From Pomacea canaliculata (taxonomy: Eukaryota > Mollusca > Gastropoda > Architaenioglossa > Ampullariidae), in assembly GCF_003073045.1 (NCBI RefSeq), contig NC_037590.1:25198449-25262448 (forward strand): a DNA stretch of 64,000 nucleotides, written 5' to 3'. Within the stretch, counting starts at the first letter, position 1. The number at the start of each line of letters is the position of its first letter. Below are positions 53,914-64,000 of the stretch, piece after piece. Both the position numbers and the translations under genes were made by a program. Under the pieces are notes generated by a model. The model was given only the letters and a program-made list of their open reading frames with translations. It was not told where the DNA came from and did no database searches.

Positions 53914-56900
53914 TCAATCTTCATCTTCATCTCTGCAAAAGAAAAAAACATCCACAAATTACAATACCATCACTACAAACACTCGCACTCTTTCCACAAA
54001 CTGAACAGTTATCTGACAGAAGAACATTTAAGATGAGGGGTTATGAAACTTTGCTGCTCCTCATAGCAAGATGCGATGGCTCCTTCTGAAAGGCAACATG
54101 CAATCATCAAGTTTCACCTGTGTTTGTCACTGTAATCTGAGTCTGAGTCTGAGACATGCCTCCTGTGTCGCTTGTGATGAGAACCCGTGCGGCTATTTGA
54201 ATGTCTTTGACCGTGTCCAGATCGACTTCTTGACCGGGAGCGTGAACGCCGAGAGTGAGACCTGGACCTCCTTTAAAACAGAATGAAAAAAATATATAAG
54301 TACATGCATACATAATGTACACCAAATCTAAGCAATGCCCCGCCCCCAATAGATCACCACCCTGTCACAGTCGTGGGAATGAATGTTTTGATGGCTCTAA
54401 AAGCTATGCCAACTGGAGTGTTAGCTCCCGGTAGGGTGGCTATGTCTGAAAGATTGAAGGGTCAAGACCTGACAATGTGTTATTCACTGATCCTTTATCA
54501 CAGGGAATTGGTCAATATACTAACAATTTATTTCCATAAAAAAATAACAAAAACAAAAAAAAAACCACAGAAACAATACAGGAAATGTGACAGCAGAGAA
54601 TTACAACAATAGTGGAGTGAAGACGTAACAGACGTTAGAAATACAAGACTGTGACAGTGCAACAGTGACACCAAAATTGCAGATAGAAACAAAGAAAAGA
54701 ATAGAAGAATGGTGAGTGAGCAGCAGTTCACTCTTCTTGTTATCTAGTCACTCATTGTTTTGTCTTAACTATAGATCCTCTAATCCAGGAATGTCAAACT
54801 GAGGGTCGCATGGGTCACATTTGTGTTGTCATGAGGGCCGCTTCAGGTGGATAGCGTCCTTTGCGTGAGCTGCAGGTGTGCTTGCAAAGGGCTGCATACT
54901 CTCTCTCCTACTCTGCTCTATTTTTCTCTTCAAACTAAATTTTAAAGTCTAAAGTCTTCAAACTGAACTCTGTGTTCTTTTATATCCGTCTCGTGACACA
55001 AGCAGTCACTTGGCTTCTGACAGGACATCGCTATTTTTCCTCTCTATAATGCTTAGCTTAAGACAATGCTCAGACTTTGGCGTTTAGTCAAACTGTTTGG
55101 GGGCTAGCCAGCTATAAACTTGACCTGACAATGGACATTCCAACAGGTATTAAGATGACATCACACTTTGCTGTAAGGCAGACGTGCATGACATTCAAAA
55201 TTCTAAATTACTTCAATTAACATATTTTGCGAATTGCTACAGTGTCCATTGTCCATGTTTAACATGCCTGCTCTAGTCAACCGAAAAACCCTATATATTT
55301 ACTCAAACAGCCAGAAATTTTCAAAGAGGCTTCTAAAATTCTGTAAGGCATGGACTTTACTAACCTTCGACGAGAATTGGATGTAGAGCGACGATCACGA
55401 GAGCGGCTGCGACGGCTTCGCTGACGATCATGGGAACGTGAACGTGACCTTTAATTATTGAATGAAAACATTTAAAAAGATGCTGACCATAAAGGGCGAC
55501 CTTGGCCAAGGCCTAATAGCTTTAAGCAAGCACAGGGTAATGTAATATACATCAAAGGAAAAATTTTGAGAAAGTAGACAGGTTTCTAAGGCATATTTAA
55601 TAGTGACAAAAATTGACCTTTCATAAAAGGCATCAGGGTTACACATCATCTTTAGTTCATCAAGACCAACTTGTCAGCCACTATTAAGGCCATGCTGCGC
55701 ACTCATGTTGGTCATATTAATAATTTTTTTACTACAAAACTATGTAAACAAAAAGGGACAAAATCCAGCCATTTGGCTAGGTAAATCACATTCTTAACAT
55801 AAGAACAGGAAGACATAAGTTTGAAGGTTTGACTATTTCAGTGAAAGGTCAGGGAATTAGTATTTCAATTTCTTATGGATTCTTAGATTTGGGGTTTAAA
55901 AAAAAAAAACTCTACGATTCCAGCACAAAGTACTTGATGAAGATGCATGTTTTCATTAAATGGCCTTAACAATCAATTTTGCTTTTACAGTAGTCCCTAA
56001 CCATGATTACAAATGTTTATGATGCCTACAAAGCTAACGATACTGATTTCTCTTCTGAGACAGTTCCAAGTAATAACTGACCTGCGTTTTCTGCGGCTGC
56101 TGTCCCTGCTGCGCGAGCGGTGGCGGTTGTCACGATCCCGTGATCGTTCTTTACCATGAACTGGACTGCGAGGCTTACTGGCTGAATGCTCTCTTTCCTC
56201 TGCTTCACGTTTTTTGCGCATTTCTTCTCGCTCTCGTTCACGCTGTGAGCGTCTCTCTGCAACCATTTTCTTAAACAAAAATTTCACACACATTTTATAA
56301 TCTATCTAGAACACAAGTTAAATGTACTATGTTTAATGATGTGTTCAACAGTTCTATCAATATCTGCCATTATATTTCTGCCTACCATTAGTAATTTAAC
56401 AAACATGCAATAGCCTGACTTACCAGCCCAGAGATGTGTAACACTGCAGCTGGTGTATTGGACAAATGTTTTTCAATTTTTAAAATTTGTTGTTGTTGTT
56501 GTTGTTGCTGCTAAATGGGGAAATAGTTGACGCACATGAAACCTTTCTCATTTCTCTACAATTGGCTTCACCTGGTTTAAATTTAGCAACAGGATTTCTG
56601 GTCTTGGCTATAACAAATATAAGTCCTTTGTAGCGAAGCAGTTAAAGTTCACATTGTGGCTGCCCATGTGTTTCCTGAAAGTTCTGGGAGGCAAAGTTAT
56701 CAAAATGACACTTTCGTGTAGCAATACATACCACAGCCATCACCATTTTCAATAATAGCAATGATTCAATGATTATTTTGTATTCTCAGCATTATTTGTT
56801 TAGGTATATGTGTTTGGGCATTGGAGGGGTAGGGGTGGGGAGATGAGTGTGTGCATACAAGCAAAATCAACTTGTGAACTGATGTCTGCATTTGTAAGCG

Positions 56901-59900
56901 TTCATGTGTAAGCTGAAGAAATATTTCTGTTCTATAGTTGTGACTTATACAACAAAGATTGACTGCACAACGCAACTGATGTCAACAAACTCCTTTAAAA
57001 GTGATCTACAAGAATTAGAAAAGGGAGGAACTGATATTTTTTAAACATCAATCTTTTGTTCCATATTTTTTACTGCAATACAAATTTTAATTCATGAAAA
57101 ACAAGACAAAACTGCAAAAATTTACGGTGCTTACAAACCCACAACAATATTACAGACATGGTACGATGTGCAAAAGGTGAATTGTGGAAATAGATTATCA
57201 GGGTTCATTTCAATCTTTTAGAACAATGAACGCAGAATGGAAAATTAAGGTATATAGGCCTTGACTTCAGCATCACTGAAAGAGAGGGTTCTTTAGGACT
57301 TACAGGCAAATTTGCAGGTGAATGCAGCTCCTCCATGAATGCAGAGAGTAGCGTGTTGCAGATAGCCTATTGTCTTTTAGCTAGCATTTCACAGTAACAT
57401 AATACATCACTGGAGACCATTTACAGTTACCACAGACAAAGAAAAGTCTCCATTACAAGGTAAAAAATTGAGATGATAAATCGCATTTTTTTTCCAGAAG
57501 CAGATTTTTAAAAAAAAAAGCATTATTTCAAATTCCCATAATTTGATGTGTAAATTGTACGAAATGTAATAAAAGAAGAAAATCTATTCTACAAAAGCCC
57601 CTAACATCTCACATTTAGGAAAAACATTGTGTAGCCTTGTAAGCAAGAGAACTTTTTGCCAAACTGTAATATCCAAGCCAATACTCTGTTTTTTAAAACC
57701 TGGTATCACACAACTGTCACTAAATACCATAGGGCAGTTTGCCTGAAAATCTAGAATTCTCATCATGTGCCGCCGATTAATTATTGCCCTTTCCTACCAC
57801 CAAAAGAGCCCATTGACCAATAAACCAAAAATTATGCTTTTATGACAAGTGGTAATTTTGATAATTTTTTCTGATTTTTGATGAAGGGAGTTCATCACTT
57901 GGGTATCCAAGCTCCAGCTCAAGCTTTTAGATCTACATTACCTTTAGTTCATCCAGTTTAGAGCGGATAGTAATGAAACCAAGATGCAGTTTGCCTCCAA
58001 AATGGTCAGCCAGGCGACGATCATTGTCATGGATGCCAAGGTATGCACCACACACCTCACACACTCGAAGCTTTTGCTGTTGGTAACTCGATGCAGGCAT
58101 CGAATTTCGGAACTCAATCTACACCAGAAAAAAAATCTGTAAGCAGCATAGCTTCTGCTAACCTACCATCAAATACAAACACTGTTATGAATGACTGGTC
58201 TTCTATCCACATCAGTGATGTAAAATTTGTGGATCAACACAGTGGAATAGCACAGGCTATCAGCTTCAACTGATGATGATGCACCAGCAATCACTATCAT
58301 ACACTACATACCCTGAAAGCATTGTTTTCATAGTCAATTTCAGACTCACCTCCAGCTGAGCCTTTTTCTTTTTTATCTCTTCTATCTCCTCCATTAGTTT
58401 CAGAGACTCATCAACCAAGCCTTCAGCACCTATTTCCTCGGCTCTGGCCATCTTTGTTCCAATCTGTTCTCCTAGCTGATGAATTTGGTCTGCCTGGATA
58501 ATACACAGCATCTTCCTCAAAAAGTAAGCAAATTAACAACAGCATGATACAATGTGCAAAAATAGCAAACTTTGAGATAAGGTTACTAACAAAGGATTTC
58601 TTCTTAGCAAGTCAATGATTTTACTCAAAGAACTAGCTTCTGTCTAATTTCCTCTCATGTAAAGGGGAATGCACAGTGAGCTCCTCAACATGACTGTATC
58701 AAGCACAGCAGAAAGATACTTATTTAGCGTTAAGCCAAACCTACATCAGTTAATGGCAATGGCCTGCATCGTCAGTCCCTATATGTAAGAACATTTGTTA
58801 ACCATGACTGGTGCAGGATTCACTTTATTACTAGTTTATACTCATAAGTTAACCAAACTAGCCCATCAAAAAGAAAGTGATCTACAAACGTCCTGTATGC
58901 CCTGGGCCTGTAACACAGCTAAAAAAGAAAAAAGTAACAAGAAATGTTTTAATAGTATATTAAAGATCTTACTGTGTCGTGATACAAATCAAGCTCTTTT
59001 TTGTATCACTAATTTAATGTCTCAAACATAGAACTGACAGGAGAAAAAAGAAACTCAAGCAATTAAATAAAGATGATTTTTCTCACATGTTCAAATCTCG
59101 CTCTGGGCAAAAACCGTGCATGGTATTACGTCAGCAGTTTGCTAACGTGCTCCTAGTAAACACAGCTGACCATTATGTCTTTAGCAGTACAAGTTATGCA
59201 GAAAATATTAAATCTCTTCTTAAATGTGGAAGATGCATGTAAAGGAAAGAATTTTCAAGTTTTTATCCTTTCTCAAATAATCTGACAGTGACATAAAAAG
59301 AAGACAGTGCTAAACTTTCAAAGTGTAGAGATGACCATTACTTATAATACAAACAAATACACAGAAATATAGTTGGGTCGTATGCCTAAAACCCCCAGGA
59401 CTGGTAAGTGATGTCTTTCTAAAAAGATTCAGGCCTATCGTGGATTTGTGAACAAGCCAGTGAAGAACTGTCGACCCCATGACATCACCGTGGAGTAGCT
59501 TTGCTGTGACCCGGGAACCGTCTCACTAACACAGCCAGTGTGTACGACCTTTGAGTGTCATCAATAGCTAATTACGCAGAGTGAGCAAAGAGTTTCTCCC
59601 CCTCCCCAGTCCTTGGGGTAGGATCAACTGATTCACTAGGATTATAAGTGTAGCTTGTGTTATTTTCAAAATAAAAATAAAGGCCCCCCCCCATCCACTT
59701 TTGCGACAAAAGCATTCAAATATCAGTATTCTCATTTATGCCCAATAGGACTGTGTAGTACTGGCGTAGTTAAGAACTCCATATGGCTTTAGACTTTCAG
59801 TCGAATATGGTCGCTGGCAAGCTGACAAAACTAAAAGTTCATCAGGGTTGTGCCTTTCTGGATGCATGAATTCTCATCATTTTCAATTAATTATAAAGCT

Positions 59901-62208
59901 AAAAACAAACACGTAAGAAATGACTGTAGTTTTTCTTCTTCAACATCAATGTAAGTACAATTCAAATTCTTTTTTAACCTGAATTAGTTTTATAATTGTT
60001 TATTGTCACAGTTAGATATCCAGACAGATAAGCACATGTGATTGAAAAAAGTTGCCATTAAGTAGGCTACCACACCAAACTTGAGTTATTACCACAAATC
60101 TTGACAAATCAAATGTCAGGTTCCTGTACAACAAGTTCATCTAATTTATCATCAAGAGCATCTTGGCAAAGTTTAAATGTATTCTTTGGAGAGAATTGAC
60201 ACATCTGACCTCTGACTCACCATTTTCAAAAGGTAGTGACTAGGTCTAGAAAAATTTAAGGCACCAGAAAACAAATGACTAAATAATGCCAAGAATGGTA
60301 GTTGCAGAAAAATTATACTTAAGTAGTATCTGCATCTACATTCCTTAGTTGATCTATAGAAAGGGAGTGAAAAATTATTGAATATTTTTCATCAGTATAC
60401 CTTATCTTAGGATTCATACAAGGTTTTTTGTAACAGTGGTATATGAAGCAACTCCTAAAAGTTAAAATGACGTCTAGCTCATAGATTCATAAATAGAACA
60501 GAATATTTTGTAAAGATTTTGGAAATAAGCATCTATTAATAAATCAAAATCCAGTCATTTAAAAATAATTTTGTATTTGTTGGCCTTTAAAGATACATGG
60601 TTTGTTAACCAACAATACCTTTGCATTAGCTTCTTCACTAAGTTCTTCCTGCGTCTCCTTGAGGCGTCGTTTTGCAAGCTCTGTCTTTCGATCACAATCA
60701 GAGATAAACGTCTGTAGGTGTTCCATAGCCTAGACAAGATAACACAAAAGGAGTTACAAATAAACATACTTTTGCAAACAATTTTTATCTTGATCAGATG
60801 AGAAAAATTAACTATCATCACCTTGGGCAACTGTATAATAGAAGGTCTATAGATAGCAGTGAGCTTGTGTCTACTACGGTGGGCACCCAAGATTTAGACT
60901 ACAAATTTAACTTCAGCTTCAAGATGATTTCACTATTTTAATATTAATCATGATAAAAATGAGACAACGTAGCCAATTTACTTACATCTATGTCATAGTA
61001 GTAGTCTTTGGTTGCAGCAGCACGTTCATAATCTGCTCTCAAAGCCAAGTCATGAATATTGTGGCAATCACCCAGATCCATGCGCTTTAGCAGCAGAAAA
61101 CAATCAAAACACAGTTAATGTTTGTAAAAGCACTGAAAGCAATAATTTATATGTTAAAAAATCAGATTTTAGAAAATATCAAGAATGATGTCCAGTGAGC
61201 CACATCTTGCACATGCATAAGGACAACACACCACCCTACACTGCTGCAATTTTATTTTCACTCCTTTTTACCCTCTCAACCAGCTTAGCAAAATGGAACT
61301 GGATAAGAAGTGGAAGATGTGTATTATGTACCCGTGGAGTGATCAAAGAAATTCACACATTTCACAAGTCAAAGTCACAAGTCATTCACCTGTAAAGTGG
61401 AAGTAATCTGTAATCGTCACTGTACTGTTATATGGCTAAATACCTGAAAGATCACTGGTGAGCTCCCACAAAATGAATATAGCAATCTTTTATATGGAAT
61501 ATTGGGTAAAAAGTCCACAATATTCCATCTTACACTAGCATATTTTATGATGCAATTAGACCATGTGTTTACACAAGTGCACTAGATGTGGAACACTGGT
61601 AACTTATTTAAAACCTCAGACCTATAAAAACATTTAATTTCATACTGCATGCACAAAGCAAAAAGTAAACTGACAAGGTCACTATTAATATTAAAAAATG
61701 TTTTTGAAAACCAATGTTCACAAAAGCAGTGCCTACAATATGCAACTTTACCACAAAAGAAAAGCTTGCACGCAGTAAGCACTCCTGCCTACTGAAATCT
61801 GTCCACTGACACAAGATATTCTTGCATGTTACACATTAAAAAAACTGTTTCAAACTCTTTGAGTCACAGACTTCTATTTTTTTTTAAATTAATATATGAA
61901 TATGTATATCCCATTATATATATATAAGGCATAGCAGAAATGCATCAAGACAATTTAGAAATGTGTTCTTTACAAATACTTCAAAAACAAAGTGAAATAA
62001 GAAAAGATCACTCACAGTCTTTACGTACCCATTCCTAGCCATACCCAATCAGAACCACCAGAAAGAAGCGAGCTAAAGTGACAAAGAAAATCAAAATCAT
62101 AAATGGCACTCACCGTGCTTGCAAGAATATCATGTGGACAACAGCCTAGCAGGAAGCTCTTACATACCCGAGAGTCATCAAACTTCACTTTGTAGCTTGA
62201 GCTAGTCC
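53914..62208 (-). CDS. LUC7L: LUC7-like splicing factor (first exon not placed)
   Basis: U1 snRNP-associated protein that helps select 5' splice sites. Exons in transcript order: 62208-62114, 61084-60986, 60729-60619, 58493-58350, 58118-57942, 56269-56082, 55448-55365, 54270-54118 and 53932-53914. Phases agree, giving about 356 residues without exon one. The first zinc finger spans VCKSFLLGCCPHDIL to RMDLGDCHNIHDLAL. A coiled coil follows (RAEEIGAEGLVDESLKLMEE). The second zinc finger is CEVCGAYLGIHDNDRRLADH. The tail is an RS domain (RSHSRRSRSRSRSRSG) that ends DEDED. It is of the LUC7L/LUC7L2 type rather than LUC7L3. It enters exon 62208 in phase 1, so an upstream exon is required. Confidence 0.93.
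54786..55270. mobile_element. hAT-type nonautonomous element (485 bp)
   Basis: Ends CAGGAATGTCAAACT and GTTTAACATGCCTG are inverted repeats with two mismatches in 14. Flanks CTCTAATC (54778-54785) and CTCTAGTC (55271-55278) form an 8-bp duplication with one mismatch and the central TA of Buster-type hATs. No open frame. In the LUC7L intron between the last two large RS exons. Confidence 0.8.
56487..56512. repeat. GTT/GCT microsatellite
   Basis: About eight TTG triplets followed by CTG, in a LUC7L intron. Confidence 0.7.
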
Positions 62209-62865
62209 CTAGAATAAATCATACCAGTCAAGAACAGCGCATTACTCATAGGCTCATACAAATATTCAATGACCTTTTTAAAACAATGTTTTGAGAAAGC
62301 CAGGATCTCTTCTGTTGTGCTGCAGGGGAAAAAAAGGTCATTACATGCATGAGTAAAGTAACTGCATGTAACATAGGTAATGTCTAAATTGCTGTAGAGC
62401 ACCAATACCATTCACATCCCCAAAAGAATGGCATGAACATGAGAAATGTGGACATGCAACAGTCAAAGACAACAGAAAGAAAAACTAATAAAAAGAAAAC
62501 ATAAGAGTATGATTTAAGGGGAACCATAATTCCAGAAAAGGAATTACGATTTTCTTTTTTCTAAGAGTGGTTTTTGTTTTCAATCGCTCTTCTTTCACAT
62601 GAAGAACAAAAACCAGTTTAAAGATAAAAACAGTATGGCCTAAAAAAACCAAAAATGATTATTATTTCCATGACTTTCTGCTGTCGTCCAACTGAAATTG
62701 CTGCCACATTTCCCATTCTCACAAAGGACTACAGCAATACACACTGTGACACAGTAAGGCGTCTTGAAGGTTGAGTGCACACAAGTCTCTGCAAGATGTT
62801 CACTGGTTTTACTCCAGCAGGGGCTTGCAATCCAACTAAGTGGCATATGGTTACTGAAAACTCAC

Positions 62866-62914
62866 CTGGAAAAAACATGTCTTCCAACATACGGCTATTG
62901 GGCAGCTTGCCCAT
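62866..62914 (-). other. Candidate first coding exon of LUC7L
   Basis: ATG at 62914 opens MGKLPNSRMLEDMFFP and runs into a perfect donor CCAG/GTGAGT in phase 1, exactly the phase needed by exon 62208-62114. The residues are only loosely like the usual LUC7 N-terminus (MLxxLMG). It may be the real first exon, an alternative one, or chance. Confidence 0.3.
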
Positions 62915-64000
62915 TCAAATTAAACTTAACAGCATGATTCAATTAAAGTATTTATTTTTCTCTCTCTTTTTTTGGAAGATCTTTCTTGGCTTCTTAGAAT
63001 TACTTCCAGAAATTATTTAATGCTGTAAATGAATTGCTAAAAAATCTTAATTACAGGATGCAAAAAAATTTGTTAATACTATTTTTGTCATGACCATAAG
63101 TAGTGAATATCAAGATCATAATAAATTTCTTGAAAATGAGGCAGGCAATCAATTGTTGAAAGTGCACCTGTAATCTTTTCATACATCAACTGAAAGTGAG
63201 TCCCATTTTAATCTTAAAAACACTGCTTTTTATATCCACCAAAAATAAACTTTACTATATGAACCTCTGACCTCATGGTCGACCTAAAACAAACGTTTTA
63301 AAAAGAATTTTTTTTAACTTTGGAAAAAAAATTACAGAAAAATATTTCAGTTGTGGGAAAGGATTACAGGGCTGAAATAAGGACTTTTGTGTAAGACTAA
63401 ATGGATGCAAGATGTGACAGCAAAAAGCGTGTGTGTATGGCAGCCGTTTAGTAGAACTGCGTGGTTCAAAGAGAAATTTCAACTCACGGCCTGGCCCTCA
63501 TCACCTTTGCAGTAATGCAATTAAGTCTGCTTTGCCCCACAATACATTGCTCCCTTGAAAACAGGGATTAGAAAGATACCATATAATACCCAAATACGAA
63601 TTATACAGTGCATTTTGTTTGTGGTGTGACAACAATAGCTATGGCTTTTCTATAAGTTTAAAAGACTGTTTGTCATTAAGGCATAAAACCAAATTTACAG
63701 ACAGCTCTTTTCAAAATACAAGCTGAAATGGGTGCAAATGTTGAAATTATTAGGCCACTGTCTTATGGTCAGTGGTTTATATATCTTATACACTTGTGGT
63801 TGTTGAAAATGTACAAAGTATGCCTAGTTTACCTAAAAGGAAAAATGGTTTTTCAAGTTGTTTTTGCAAGTGTCATTTTATTTATGGAACTATTTTGAGC
63901 AGTCTTTTCACACCACAGAAATTTGTGAAATTTGTTTCAGATATAAGGGAATCTATATCCAATGCTAAATTACATCTGCAGCTCACACTAAATGATTATT
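62915..64000. other. LUC7L upstream region
   Basis: No coding exon or repeat recognised. The true first exon and promoter of LUC7L may lie here or beyond the window. Confidence 0.35.

Overview
This window is animal nuclear DNA: split genes with GT-AG introns, mitochondrial and spindle-checkpoint genes, a ciliary tektin, tRNA-derived SINEs, RTE-type LINE fossils and hAT-type miniature elements. The mix (flagellar tektin-3, a small ankyrin TRP channel, this SINE and RTE style) suggests a lophotrochozoan, most likely a gastropod mollusc. That placement is inference; no single sequence proves it. All genes were called by reading exons in frame across splice sites.

Layout, left to right. (1) The 3' part of MAD1L1 (+, 752-3206) with the Mad2-binding segment and C-terminal head. 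(2) An intergenic stretch with LINE and SINE remnants. (3) A complete MRPL58/ICT1 gene (+, 5605-8097) with the GGQ motif. (4) A complete NUBP1 gene (-, 9988-16858) with 11 coding exons, including one GC-AG intron and a 33-bp microexon. (5) A complete tektin-3 gene (+, 20129-26670) whose third exon is present as two tandem copies of equal length and phase. (6) A 14-exon ankyrin-containing TRP-superfamily channel gene (-, 27841-42020). Its introns hold minisatellites, a decayed antisense coding sequence, a hAT-like miniature element and a second TIR element. (7) A largely gene-free stretch ending in a SINE next to the start of NDUFA6 (+, 46867-49404). (8) An intergenic stretch with LINE and SINE fossils. 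(9) LUC7L (-, 53914-62208), complete except for its first exon, with another hAT-like element in an intron.

The genes form no operon and no single pathway. MRPL58 (rescue of stalled mitoribosomes), NDUFA6 (complex I) and NUBP1 (cytosolic Fe-S assembly) are housekeeping. LUC7L is a U1 snRNP splicing factor, MAD1L1 a spindle-checkpoint scaffold and tektin-3 an axonemal filament protein. Neighbours are mostly convergent: MRPL58/NUBP1, TEKT3/TRP and NDUFA6/LUC7L. NUBP1/TEKT3 and TRP/NDUFA6 diverge.

The most interesting signals are: the duplicated, probably mutually exclusive tektin-3 exons; the TRP channel S6 exon, which has a one-base frame break beside a duplicated splice acceptor and an acceptor-like minisatellite; and an unidentified broken coding sequence antisense inside a TRP intron.
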